Shown here one piece after another: positions 48,166 to 59,710 of a stretch of DNA of 64,000 bases; position 1 is the first letter of the stretch, and each line of letters begins with the position of its first letter. The notes beneath the pieces are model-generated. The model saw only the letters and a list, made by a program, of their open reading frames with translations. It made no database searches and was not told the DNA's origin. The DNA is from Hedera helix (lineage: Eukaryota; Streptophyta; Magnoliopsida; Apiales; Araliaceae), in assembly GCA_947179155.2 (NCBI GenBank), contig OX359270.1, forward strand, positions 1,602,501 to 1,666,500, read 5' to 3'. The translations under genes and the position numbers were made by a program.

Positions 48166-48947
48166 AGAGCATTTAAAAAATGTTGGGGTGGTGTGGGGCT
48201 CACTGGGGTCAGTTGGGGTAACACCAGCGGCACCAGCAAAATCACAGGAACCAGGGGCTTGGCCTTTTCTCTGGAAATAATTATTGACAGCATAGCTACA
48301 GTGAGACAATACAGTGTTTGGGCTGAAACAACCTCCATTCTGATGGATGAGGGTGCAATCTGCCCCAGCTCCACATGCATAGTCCAGTGCCCTTTGAAGG
48401 ACCGACTCACTCAACCCTTGCTTGCATACACACCATGTAGCACCTATTTTTTATTTTTTTATTCAAACAATAATGAACATAAGAGTGAATCAGATCAAGC
48501 CCATGTAACAACTTTTTTGGTATTTTCAGATGTTTGGTAGGACATTTCAATTTTTAAATAAAAAAGTTTTATGAGTAAATGCACATTTAACCTTAAAATG
48601 ACTTGTGATTTCAACTTGGTAAGTCATTTTTTCCCCAAAAACCAAGCCTTTTTATTTTTTGAGAAAAAGGGAGTGTGTGTGTGTGTGTAACACAAGACAG
48701 AGTCATAAAATGCAGAGAAAATAAAAATTATAACAAAGCAGCAAAATGAAAGAAAATAAAGTAAGAGTAGAAAATAAGGCAGTAAAAAAATAAACTAGTA
48801 GATAATCATACGAGGAGTTGCACCTTTTAAGTAGATGACATAAAGAAGTGAAAATGTGTAGTGATGAAAGAGGAGCTTACTTGAATGCCCAGCCATGACC
48901 AGAAGAAGCACCACAAACACTAAACGAGCCATGAACAGAACTAGCAT
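43147..48947 (-). CDS. PDCB: GPI-anchored X8 (CBM43) protein, plasmodesmal callose-binding type
   Basis: Four exons on minus: 48947-48881, 48443-48204, 47240-47207, 43375-43147; 570 bp, 189 aa, all junctions GT-AG and in frame. A hydrophobic signal peptide (LVFVVLLLVMAGHSSA) leads to the X8 domain, starting TWCVCKQG and including DYACGAGADC, GGCFSPNTVLSHC and QAPGSCDFAG with the expected cysteines. Exon 3 supplies YSGCVYPSSA. The C-terminal exon gives a Thr/Ser-Pro-rich linker, a small-residue site (SNDNS) and a hydrophobic tail ending LMFLWG, a standard GPI signal. Family role: secreted wall proteins whose X8 domain binds beta-1,3-glucan; PDCB members sit at plasmodesmal necks and affect callose. 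A second in-frame ATG at 48932 would give 184 aa; TAA at 48983-48981 closes the frame upstream. The last intron is 3.8 kb and holds a MITE. Which PDCB member it is cannot be said. Confidence 0.85.
44886..45152. mobile_element. Mutator-like MITE, copy B, in X8 gene intron 3
   Basis: 267 bp. Termini GGGCATATCTATACATAC and, reversed, GGAGATATCTATACATAC, with a perfect 9-bp target duplication AAAAAGAAT (44877-44885 and 45153-45161). It shares subterminal and interior motifs (ACTTACAT, CACTTTTGGCATAAA) with copy A at 13419. No coding capacity. Confidence 0.88.
45409..45495. repeat. Fold-back repeat around a poly-A core
   Basis: The arms CGCCGCCTACCCGC...CACAAACTTTTT and AAAAAGTTTGTG...GCGGGGGTAGACGAC are inverted copies meeting at a T/A homopolymer core. 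A small MITE is likely. Confidence 0.65.
47271..47326. repeat. (TA)n microsatellite just inside X8 gene intron 2
   Basis: About 56 bp of alternating TA, 30 bp upstream (in gene sense) of the exon 3 acceptor. Two similar arrays lie at 47520-47552 and 48116-48162 in the same intron. Confidence 0.95.
47520..47552. repeat. (TA)n microsatellite
   Basis: Alternating TA in X8 gene intron 2. Confidence 0.95.
48116..48162. repeat. (AT)n microsatellite
   Basis: Alternating AT in X8 gene intron 2, about 40 bp after the exon 2 donor in gene sense. Confidence 0.95.
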
Positions 48948-51333
48948 AGGGAAGAAGAAGAAGAAGAAGAAATTAAAGGGTTATGAATCAAACACTATTA
49001 ATTGGTGATCAGGCCTCAAGGTGATAAAAATCAGCTGGTTTTTGGTTTGCAGATGAGAGAGAGAATGAGTGAGTGAGTGATGTATTGGAGGAGTAGAGTA
49101 GAGTAGTGGTTAGAGAGCCATTTGAGGTGATGGGATTGATGGCAATGGACCAGACTCACTCCTGTCGGCTTCTCACTACTTTATGCGTTGGTTAGAAAGA
49201 GTAGATATTTTTCACTTTTCTTCACCCTTTAATACTAAGTATGTTTTTTAGTTTGAAATATGATATCCATAACATAACTGTTTATGGTAATTTATTTATT
49301 TATTAGTTAACTTTTTTAGAGATATGTATTATAAATAAAAAAATTATAATTTAATTTAATTTAATATATTAATATATTTTATAATTGTAATTTAATATAA
49401 ATATATTGTAATATATAACAAAACTCTTTTTAATTTTAAATCGAGTGAATAAAAAGGATTTCGAAGGATTTTAATTTAATTTTATATTTATGAGTTTTTT
49501 TTTGTGAGGATAAAGTAAGGGAGAGAAATTGGTGAAAAATAACGGCTCCTTTAGACATTTTAAGGTAGTTCAAAATTTGAAGTTCACATTAAGGAGGTAC
49601 TTCACATTAAGTCAAAAGCCAGTAACTCCAAGAACGGTGTGAATTTTGGGCAAACCACTATTAAAGAAAGGGGTTGGGTTGTGCCCCCTCTTCTCAACAG
49701 TCCAACATGCTGATTAGGTGAAGGAAGTTTGATCATTTGAGATTTGAGAATAAATTTTTAAATAATGTGGTTTAGCTTTAAACATTATGCTTCAAAATTA
49801 CGTAATTTTGATAAATTTTTACGTAATTTAAATTTAAAGTTATGAATTTCAAATTTTAACATATTTTAAGAACTTCAGTGAAATCGAATCCCGACTATAT
49901 ATTTAAAATCTTATACTTAAAAGTCGAGAGATATAAATATAGACAATTTATGCATGGGGAGAGATAAATTAGGCTGACAATTTATGTTCGAATTATGGTA
50001 ATTACCTAAACTCAGACTCCATGGATATTATTAATGGATTTTCTTAGAATATGTGTTAAGGGTACATTCTAAACGCTGAAAATAATACATAATAATATTT
50101 ATTTATATATTTATATTGAATTCAATACATAAAAAAATAATATATTAGTGGACCCTATGTATTGAATTCCGTATAAATATATAAACAAATAAAATTTACT
50201 TTTATTTTTTACACTTAATATGTATCCTAAGAACACAAGTTAAGATGACCCATTATTAATTGTCTCACGATAAGATGTGCTTTTATTGATATATTATTTT
50301 TGATTAGACTAGACAACTAAGAGGGAGTTTGGATAATTGGTGAATTGGGTCCATACTTTCATGAATATTCACGACTTTTTGATAATAGGCACGGTCAATG
50401 TCATTGTCTCTTTCTCGTTAATTCAAGATAAATGTTATTAGAATAATTTCAAATGTGCTTCTTATAATAATTTATTTGTACTTAATAATATTTTAAGAGG
50501 ATTATTCATCTGTAACTCAACAACAATCTTTATAAAAAAAAAAGATAAATAAAAATATTAAGAATTATATATTTAACAAACGTTTATAAAATTTTCACAT
50601 TTATTATTTTAATTTTGTATACGTCTCAAAAATCTCCAACATATGCATTATAGACGGATTATAGCCATGCATACATGGAGTGGTAGAGCAGTCGAGGACT
50701 TTACTAAGCTTCCAAGGTTAATTAAAAAATATATAATTTTTTTTGTTAATTAATTTATTAAAATTTGGTTAAATATAGTTATGTTTCCTTTAAAACTAGA
50801 TAATATAAACCTTTTAATTTGAAAGATACATAATAATAACGAAAAGGTTATGCGAAATTTAGTTTTTTTTAAATATAATAATAAGTGAATACAAATAGTA
50901 AAGTAGTTTCTTCAAAAATGAAAATAATCCATATTAATGAACTGATTTAAAAAAATGTATATGTGTATTGTCAAAAAATAATAATAGTAATTAGACACGA
51001 GTATATAAGAGTCAGGTGGTATTTGATAAAACTAAATATTAATATCTGAAGAGTTAAGACATGAATAATATAGATTTTTGTCTAAAATGGTATCTGAATG
51101 GAAAAAGAAGAAGTTGTTTGATGACTTATGTTTTCAAAATATCTAAATAACAATATTTTATCATTTTAACCTTTTAAATTGTTTAACCGAAACTTGTTTG
51201 ATAATTAGCAAGGTGTGAATAATATTTTAAATACATATTTATAATATTTAGATCCCAATATCATGAAACGAAAGGTATCAAATCCAATGAAAACACCAAC
51301 ATAACATAATAATTGAATCATACAAATTATATT
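48948..51333. other. X8 gene upstream region and AT-rich intergenic sequence
   Basis: The first 200 bases hold the X8 gene 5' UTR, with a (CTT)n-rich leader on minus (48950-48971), and presumably its promoter; no convincing TATA box was found. Beyond that the sequence is AT-rich with no supported gene; a fold-back element lies at 50051. Confidence 0.55.
50051..50240. mobile_element. Fold-back MITE-like element
   Basis: Nearly the whole 190 bp is an imperfect palindrome. Outer arms carry TGTGTT...GGGTACAT and, reversed, TGTGTT...GGATACAT. Inner arms share TTATATATTTATA and GAATTCAATACATA around a short centre. Target duplication not resolved. Confidence 0.6.
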
Positions 51334-52129
51334 TGTAAGACCCCGAATTTTATGAAATACAAAATTTAATTTTTCTTCATATATATATATATTTTTTTTT
51401 GAAACAGTAAGTGGTTAAATCGATAAAGTTAAAAGTTAAGGATGTTATGTGCAAATTTTATTTTGTCGGACAATATTCGTTTGGTCGGGGAATATTCGTT
51501 TGGTCCGACGGCGCCGAAATAATAAATTATTGGTGGACCCCACAACGGAATATTTGTCGGATATAGAAAACGACAGAAATAACCTTTTTAAATAAAAATA
51601 GTCAACGGAACTGTTAAAATACCGGTGATAAAAGAATAGTAGCATACGGTAGTTTATGGTATTTTCTGTAGCACACGGTACTCTACAGTAACACACGGTA
51701 TTGCATAGTGTCTCATATTATTGGTCTGATAATTGACACCGTAACTGTTACGCATCATTTCATCGATAATTGTCACTGCATAATATTTTATATTATCAAT
51801 TCAATAATTGTTGTTACACAGTATTTTACATTATTGATTTAATAATTGTCATTACACTGTATTTTATATCATTGAGTCAATAATTGTTGATGCACTGTTT
51901 TTAAAATTATTGAACCTAATAATTGTCACAGTAACATATGCACAGTAATTCACATTATTGAATCAATAATTGTCATTACACGGTAACGTATGCTTTCTTT
52001 TACATTATTGTTATCTCTATTATGATGTTATTTAAACAGTTGTATTTCATTAATTTATTGACTTGATATCTAAGAGCTAACTATACTGTATTTATAACAA
52101 TTAGTCATAATAATTGAATTGATAAAGTT

Positions 52130-52445
52130 ATTTGTTTATAATATAAAGTTAAGTGATTATTAGGTGATATGAAATGAATGGTGTAGATTAAAGTGTGAAA
52201 TATTGTTGAATAATTGAATTGATTTGTTTATAATATAAAGTTAGGTGATTATTAGGTGATATGAAATGAATGGTGTAGATTAAAGTGTGAATTATTGTTG
52301 AATAATTGAATTGATTTGTTTATAATATAAAGTTAGGTGATTATTAGGTGATATGAAATGAATGGTGTAGATTAAAGATAATATAATATTTGAAATGGAT
52401 GGTGTAGATTAAAAGATGATCTTTAAATGAATGGTTTAGATTAAA
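52130..52445 (+). repeat. About 91-bp tandem repeat in the solo LTR
   Basis: A unit containing GTTTATAATATAAAGTTA...GGTGATATGAAATGAATGG occurs three times, followed by shorter GAATGG(T)GTAGATTAAAG units. This array is absent from the young element's LTRs. Confidence 0.85.
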
Positions 52446-52465
52446 GGAATGATAAGATTTTTGGC

Positions 52466-52474
52466 TATAAATAG
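52466..52474 (+). promoter_or_regulatory. TATA box of solo LTR
   Basis: TATAAATAG in a different sequence context from the young LTRs. Transcription would read rightward. Confidence 0.55.
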
Positions 52475-53320
52475 AAGCCTTAACTTAAGGATTTTTCATA
52501 AACTTCCTTACTTGTTCTTTCTTTCTCTCTCTAAATACTTTTTGTGTAAGTTCTCTCTAAGTGTTCTTAAGTCATTCCTAGTTTTGAAATCTTTTGCATT
52601 CTTCTTTGAATTCCCGAGTAGAATTTTCTTATGTACAGCAACTCTTTCGAAAAATCGTAGTAAATTCATTATTTGTCAGAATTTAATGAATTAAAAGCCT
52701 GTCTCTTCAGTTTTTCGTCCTCTACAACTTTGAAGAAGGAAGAAAAGTCATCTGAAATCATCTTCATGTCTTAAAATACTAAAAACCGTAACCTATTCTG
52801 ATTTTCGTCACTATTTTCAGTCTTAGTTTTGAAAATTCATAACTCATTCATATTAACTCCGAATTGAGTGATTCTTGAGTCTATGCCGTCTATCTTTCCG
52901 AGAGTAACATTATTTTAAAAGCATAAAGAGATTTTAAAAACTCTAGAAGACTCAAAAGTCAGATTCCTTATTGCTACAAACAAGGAAGGATTTGTTCGGC
53001 TATAAACTTGTTTCACAATATCAAGGTAAGGAATATCATTCTTTTCACACTCTTAAATTTATTACGGTAAGGAATGTCATTTTCTTTTCTTACTTGTAAG
53101 AAATACCATTTTCTTTCATACTCTTAACCTTATTATGGTAAGGAATGTCATCTTCTTTCATCTTCTATTATTAAAACTTACTACGGTAAGGGATACCATC
53201 TTTTTCATCTTCCATTATTCAAACGTACTATGGTAAGGGATTATCATTATTTGATTCTCGATAATAATATTGTTTCTTCCTTACTCATAAGACGTGCATT
53301 TTATTTCCATGTATTAAATT

Positions 53321-53665
53321 GTGGGAATAACCTTACGGAGCGGATTGCCGCCTGTTGGTGAATAACCTTTTCGTATTCATTCATTATTAATCTCTGAGAA
53401 TAACCTTACGGAGCGGATTGCCGCCTGTTTGGTGAATAACTCTTTGTACTCAAATTCTATTAAATTGTGGGAATAACCTTACGGAGCGGATTGCCGCCTG
53501 TTTGGTGAATAACTCTTTGTACTCAAATTCTATTAAATTGTGGGAATAACCTTACGGAGCGGATTGCCGCCTGTTTGGTGAATAACTCTTTGTACTCAAA
53601 TTCTATTAAATTGTGGGAATAACCTTACGGAGCGGATTGCCGCCTGTTGGTGAATAACCCTTTGT
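53321..53665 (+). repeat. Five-copy CTTACGGAGCGGATTGCCGCCTG array in solo LTR
   Basis: Five units of about 70-76 bp, more alike than the matching array in the young LTRs. Each starts GGGAATAACCTTACGGAGCG, ends GGTGAATAAC and holds a GCGGATTGCCGC near-palindrome. Confidence 0.85.
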
Positions 53666-55239
53666 ATTAATTTCCTTCACCTTTTGTTAATCAAACCTGC
53701 TACGGTAAGGGATATTATTTTCTTTCATACTCCTAAATCGAAATTTATTATGGAACTATTGCTTCTATAATTCCTGAAAAATATTATATGTTCCATAATA
53801 GTTGAACTTCATTATTTCAACTGAACCTTCCTATTTACGTGAACCTTTCTATTGAATTGTAACCGTTATTCTGAACTGTGGATCTTGAATATCATTTTTA
53901 AATTTTACTCCACATCATGTTGACAATTTGGACATTATTTGAATCTGTACAAAGTAAACTTCCGATACTTATTGTTATCCTATTTCTTCTGTTCATCATT
54001 TATATCATTCTAATCATCAAGAATCAAGCTGTTTTGAATATCTGTGGTCGGGGGCACATATGTGATATAATTGTTGAACAGATGATAGGTTAAAGGCGAT
54101 ATACTAGGTTAAAGGCGATACATCTGTTCGGTGTCTTTTATGGCACGTGGTGAAAGTTCTCTTTGGCCCATAGTGCAAAGATGAACTGTTGATTGGTATG
54201 ATTATGACCAAAGGCTGAATCTGGTATAATCATAACCGTTGGTATTATATTGAAAGTTCTCTTTGGCCCGTAGTGCATAGATGAACTGTTGTTTGGTATG
54301 ATTATGACCAAAGGCTGAATCTGGTATAATCATGACCGCTGGTGCTTTATTGAATATCTTTGGCCCGTAGTGCAAAGATGAACTGTTGATTTGTATGATT
54401 ATGACCAGGAACTGTGAATCTTTATTATCATGACTAATGGTATTTCAGATGATAAAAGTTGATGACGTTTTTACTAAAAAGAGAAGCAAGTGGACATTAT
54501 GGTCTGCATTATTCTTCTAATAGATTGCTCATTCCGCTGCTATTATTGATCTGAACATTGTTTAAGAATTTAACTACAGTTTTTGATATAAACCTTGTAG
54601 TCTATTGTATTCTATCAAGAACTCAACTGTTGAAGGCTAATGATAATTTATTCGTCATTATCTTAGTCATGATATTTCTTACTGGGCTATTTGAGCTCAC
54701 CCTTTCTTTTGTTCCATTGTTTTTCAACAGGAAATGAAAACATAACAGGGTCTAGCCGGGGAATGGAGTGAGGGTCCGAGGAATAGTTATCATAGTCTTC
54801 ACGTTTTGTAAAATAGTGTGGCAATAATAGTGAAGACTTAGTTGTGTATTATTATACACTGTATTGTTGTACGTTGTGCTTTGTTGTAATAATTTTGTTG
54901 TAGTCTTTTGACGACTCAAGTTTGGGCTGTGTGGGCCCAGATTTGGGGGCGTCACAATATTAATTTTAAACAGTTATTAAGAGTTGAAGAGCAATTTATT
55001 CACGTAGATTAACCATAGATTCTATGTCTTGATCACCACAATGTAGTTTTTGTTGTATCCCAAATGCACACAAGAGATCTAAAAGGAGGGGTTAAATAGA
55101 TCTTTTGAAAATCTTTTTTCTTAATTTTAAACTGATTACCAGATAATAATTATTATTAATAACTTAAATGATAAAATTTATGACAAAAACAAATAATAGT
55201 TAAAAATGGTAAAATAAACTATAATACATACTTGGGGGA

Positions 55240-55830
55240 AAAACTATGGAAAACCAGAATTTTGATCAAATGCAACTTCTTTTAGCACTCTTGAGTTATG
55301 TGCAATATCTTTTCATCCAACTCAAACAAATGTGAATATCATGTTAAAATCACAAATTTCTAAAATATTTTGATAGTATTCACATCTTCTTTTATAACGA
55401 GTTTGTTCGTTAACAGGAACAACTGCATGTACAAGAATGCCATCTAATGTACCCACTGCACCCTGCATTAAAAAAATTAAAGTTCACAAAGTATTTTATT
55501 GTATGATATAAAAGTAACAAAAGAAAATGATTTGTATGTCACTTGGCGAAAATATTTGTTGTAATTTTTTGCGGTTCTTTAGAATATTGGGATTTGGATC
55601 AAATGATGTAGGCACTATAATTTCTTTTAAAAATCCAATCATTCTATTTAAAACCTCATGAAAATGTTTGTGTTATTTGGGTAGAATTTTAAAAATTTTG
55701 TTTTACAACTCTAAAACATTCATTATGACCCATAATGGTTAAGAATATTGTCATATTTTCTTCAACTGTTATGTGTATACTACTATGTACCCATTGTTTT
55801 TTCTTAAAGTGTCACATTGACGCACATATG
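55240..55830 (-). pseudogene. PIF/Harbinger transposase remnant
   Basis: On minus, broken frames match a plant PIF/Harbinger DDE transposase. VEENMTIFLTIMGHN (near 55770-55730) is the helix-turn-helix region. PTSFDPNPNILKNRKKL lies near 55600, then a likely intron ending AATGCAG at about 55464. GAVGTLDGILVHAVVPVNEQ (near 55463-55400) has the first catalytic Asp in LDG, followed by CEYYQNILEICDFNM and, after two stops, HNSRVLKEVAFDQNSGFP. Several stops and frameshifts show it is dead. Confidence 0.75.
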
Positions 55831-55891
55831 CATCACAAAAAAAAAATGTATCAATTATCAACATTATGTAGTTTGTTACTACTTGCATTTA

Positions 55892-57223
55892 TGTTATTCC
55901 CTATTTGATTTGACGATAACTGTGGTATAATGTATATTTGTAAAGTTCTTATGAGTTTTCTATATAAAAGAATTTAGTTAGAGATTTAATTTAGTAGGTA
56001 GATCCAAAATCGTATGATATAGCCATATATTCTTTGTAATAGCTAAAATTATTTAAGAAGTCAAATTATTCGTTGAGTGAAAGCTGAATTCACTCTGAGA
56101 TCGCAGAGTAAAAAAATCAAGTATACAGACAAATTTTAAGATCGTTAAGTGAAGAATCAGATTGTGGAACCATATCATTAAGCCACTAAGAATCGTAAAT
56201 CCAACAACGTTGATAAATGACACTCAACGATCAGAAAATCAATTTTACGAATTTACACTGAAAGTCAATTTGACTAAATTCGTAGAGTATAGAAGTTTGA
56301 CAAAATAGTGTCAGATTTATGACAAAAGTCACATAACCTTAACTCGCACAATTTAAAGTTGGTATTAAAAAAAGTTAGCGATAAGGATGACGTGACAGTG
56401 TAGCTTTTTATAATAGCTAACTTTGCAAAGACAATGTTACGTGCCTGCTGCTACACCAAACATAGTCTTATTGAAAGCGACAACTTATGGTCCAACAAAC
56501 AACTATTTGAAGTCAAAATAATTATCAATTGACATGTGTCCCACGCTATTTAGAGTAATGGTAACAATCCAACGAGCTAATACCAAAGAGAGACTCTAAA
56601 ATTATTGTTACAACAACATTAAATAAGAACGAATCCTCGAGAATCAAGGCCCTAAAAAGGTTAGGTGTTCAAGTGCTTCACCCTACGATCTAAGGACAAA
56701 ACCTATTGCTGCATTTGCAGGATAATTTAAAACAAATTAGCAGCACTCCAATCAACAACTTATTTTTTGTGATTGTGATAAGATCTTAGTGATTTTTGTA
56801 TTTCAAGTTTTTGTGACTTGAAGGATTCTAAGTAAATTAAGTGTTGTATTGATTCTTAGTAAACATTCGTTATTTGTAACTCTGATTCTTAGTGAATCAT
56901 CCCTACTTTTGGAGTATAAGATAAGATTAAGAGACTTTTGTACTCTGTAGCTCTTAAAAAATCTCCGTGTTCTTTCGTTTCTGCATTTTACTTTCCTGCA
57001 CTTTATTTATTTCTTACTTTACGATTTTTTTTTCTGTGATTAGTTTATGCAATTATACTGAATTTAGAATTTGAATTTTTATATAATATTTGAAGGGGTT
57101 TTCAAACTTATTCCCCTATGCATATATTACTATAAATTAACCTTGTTAATTATTTGATAATAAATTATTTTAAAAAATTATTCAGCCCCATTCTAGATCT
57201 CTTTTATGCCTTTGAGAATAACA
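55892..57223 (+). mobile_element. Copia-type solo LTR inside the PIF element
   Basis: 1332 bp beginning TGTTATTCCCTATTTG and ending GAGAATAACA, with CATTT on both sides (55886-55890, with one extra A before the TG, and 57224-57228). Its 3' end (CAGCCCCATTCTAGATCTC) and 5' part resemble the solo LTR at 14061-15533, so the two are diverged relatives. It separates the Harbinger transposase remnant from its ORF1-like partner. Confidence 0.65.
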
Positions 57224-57779
57224 CATTTGATCCATTTAACAATTTTGATATGTAAACACGCCACCTCAATGCCTAAGTATTATCCATAATCCTTGATATT
57301 ATCCTTAAAGGTCGTATTTTTAAACACTAATATATAATAATCAAGTATAAACTTTGATCATCGATATCTATTTTACTTATTTTCAATATAATAATTTTAA
57401 AATACTATAGCAATTTTAAAATACTATAGTAATTAGTAAAAGAAAAAATTAACTAAAATAGTCAAAATATTGCATAGCCATTATAACAGGATATGAATTA
57501 TTCACCATAATAAGATATATATGAAATAGTTATCATAACATCTATTGCAAATTTAACATACCAAGTTCAAAATATTAGTAACAAATATTACATTCTTAAT
57601 TAGCATGTAATTTCCAAAATTTACAAGTATGTATTATGAAAATATCAAATTACCTAACGCCAAAGATAACAAATTTGTACCCAAAAGTATCAAATTGGCT
57701 AGCGCTAAATATACCCTGCAACATAATACCAAGTTTGTAACTTGTATCCAACAAACTACACAATGTATCATAACTTGCG

Positions 57780-58720
57780 TGAAACCATTATAACTCAATT
57801 TTTAATTTCATTCTCTTTTAAAATTGTCCATACTTCTCTATAGCTTGATTTCTCACAAAATATTCCAAGAGCCATTTTATCTAGTGGATTTTCTGCTCTC
57901 AACCCAAGTTGTTCTAATTTTTGCATGCACGTTTTCACGACAGGTTCACTATTCTTTTCAACAATGAGTTTCAAGGCCTTAGATATCTCTTCATCTAGGT
58001 TAATGTTGTTGTAGGTTTTCTTTAGCCTTTCTCCTTCGAAGCTAAGAGCGGACGCATGTGATTACCTACTGAGAATTTGATGAATTTGGAGATAGAATAG
58101 AAGACCCTTAACCTTAAGCGATAAAAGGAACGTTCTCAAGACTAACAACCTCCAAGTCCAAATGTGTATCTTTAGTTCTAACTATTCCACAATTAGGACC
58201 CCAACTATCAAGTCCCTTTGTCGCAATTCTATCAAATAATGCAATAAAAATATTGGAGAAGATTAGAGGCGATGTCTTCAAAATTTCTACCATTTTATTT
58301 GTCTGTATTCAAAAAGTAAATTCAACATGTTATAAAATATTTTAAAGAACTATTGCTAGTTAACTTAAAATGTAAAAAAGTTAAAAGAACACCTTTATCT
58401 CTTGTTTCCATTCCTCGTCCAAAAAGTTGAACCTATTGATTGATGGGTTATACATATTTTCTGTCTTACTTTTGAATTTACACCATTCACCACATTTTTC
58501 TCGCAAGTAGTTATAATGATTTTTCATTTGTTTTTGAACCACAATCAAGTTGTAGATACCTTTTAGTATTTCTCTCACTTTTCTCCATGATCACGGCTTA
58601 AGACTTGCACATTCCCTACCATTTTTCACAACCTCATGAATACTTGTTTCTAGAAAAATCTTCACTAATGTTTCATTCCTCTAACTCAGTCTAGTTTTTA
58701 TTTTTTTTATTTCTATAGTT
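57780..58720 (-). pseudogene. Myb/SANT-like (PIF ORF1-type) remnant
   Basis: On minus, 58578-58381 encodes a Myb/SANT-like (Myb_DNA-bind_3) segment: QKQMKNHYNYLREKCGEWC, then NRFNFLDEEWKQEIK, matching the usual KNKWDxLKxxWxxW...D..WWE order. About 250 bp later a helical C-terminal segment (EEISKALKLIVEKN, then NPLDKMALGIFCEKSSYREV) ends at a stop near 57790. PIF/Harbinger elements carry such a protein beside the transposase, and its strand and place fit the remnant at 55240-55830. The segments are not joined in one frame, so it is probably non-functional. Confidence 0.6.
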
Positions 58721-59549
58721 TCAATGGATTATTTTATACCTAAAGTACATAATTTGTAAAAGATGTGAATAATAAAGAACAAACATTTAAATAATTTAAA
58801 CAATAAAGAACAATTTAAACTCTACGTACTACAATAAATATTTGAAGAAAACACAATAAATATATAGACCGGTGGTAATACTATCTAACTACAAATATTT
58901 AAAAAGCTATTGACTACTAGCGGGAAAGCATTAAAATATGTCATCTTGTTGTAACAGCATTATAATATGTCAATATGTATAATTCACGCATACATAAATA
59001 ATACTGTAACTACTCAACCATATAAAAAATAATAATAGGCAAATATATAAAAACTAATCAATTAGTTTCCCAAACAATCTATAGTATAACCACGACTACT
59101 ATAGGTCTTGAAACAACCCTATTAATTATTAATTTTGACTATGAATACTGAGTATTAGTTTTGATTATTAATTATTAATCTTGTTCTTATTAATAATCAT
59201 TTGTGCTACGGATAATAACCACAAATTAATTGACAATGACGGTTTTTGTAATATTGAAGAGATTATTTTTATTTAAATAAAAAATAATTTTCAGTCAGAT
59301 ATATCTGTAAATAATTTAGAATTATAATTTCCCTTATTGATTAAGAGATAACAAGAAGAAAAAAATAAATTATACGCTGGTCAATTTTACGATTCAAATC
59401 TACTGGCCATTTTAGGCTAGTTGATTTGTTTTAACTATAAGCTAGTCAATTTACTTAAACTTTAAGATAGTTGGTTGTTCAAACCAGCCGTTTTATCCGG
59501 TTCAAACCAGATAACCATCTTCCCCTGAACCGGGTCAGAAATTTATACC
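58721..59549. other. AT-rich intergenic sequence before the helicase gene
   Basis: No gene or clear element seen. Several TAATTATTAA-type short inverted repeats occur near 59120-59230, and a CTGGTCAATTTACG/TAGTTGATTTG series near 59370-59480. Confidence 0.5.
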
Positions 59550-59556
59550 TATAAAT
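59550..59556 (+). promoter_or_regulatory. TATA box of the helicase gene
   Basis: TATAAAT about 160 bp before the start codon, followed by a pyrimidine-rich leader. Start of transcription would be near 59580. Confidence 0.5.
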
Positions 59557-59710
59557 TCATCATAAATTTTCCTTACAGCAGTTACCTTGCTAACTTTTCC
59601 GTTCTCCCATCAGACGGCGCCTTTCTACTTGCCGCAAAAATCCCAATCATTCCTTCAAAAATTTCCAGGGTTTCATTCATCCCTCAAGAAAATTTCTAGG
59701 GCTTCAAGCG

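Larger units (their letters stand above)
51334..54956 (+). mobile_element. Tekay-family solo LTR
   Basis: 3623 bp, starting TGTAAGACCCCGAATTTTATG and ending GGGGGCGTCACA like the young element's LTRs, with a perfect target duplication ATATT (51329-51333 and 54957-54961). No internal region remains, the result of recombination between two LTRs. The outer parts match the young LTR with scattered differences. The central part (about 52000-53020) is different sequence: it lacks the GTTACTGTTCAC cluster and AAAATAAAATA run and has its own repeats and TATA box. Confidence 0.93.

Noticed and set aside
48193..48540. 115-codon plus-strand frame opposite the X8 exon
   Set aside because: Antisense shadow of the X8 coding exon on minus.
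53321..53665. CRISPR-like regular repeat array
   Set aside because: Regular spacing, but the spacers are themselves repeated, the host is a plant, and the array lies inside an LTR. It is a tandem satellite.
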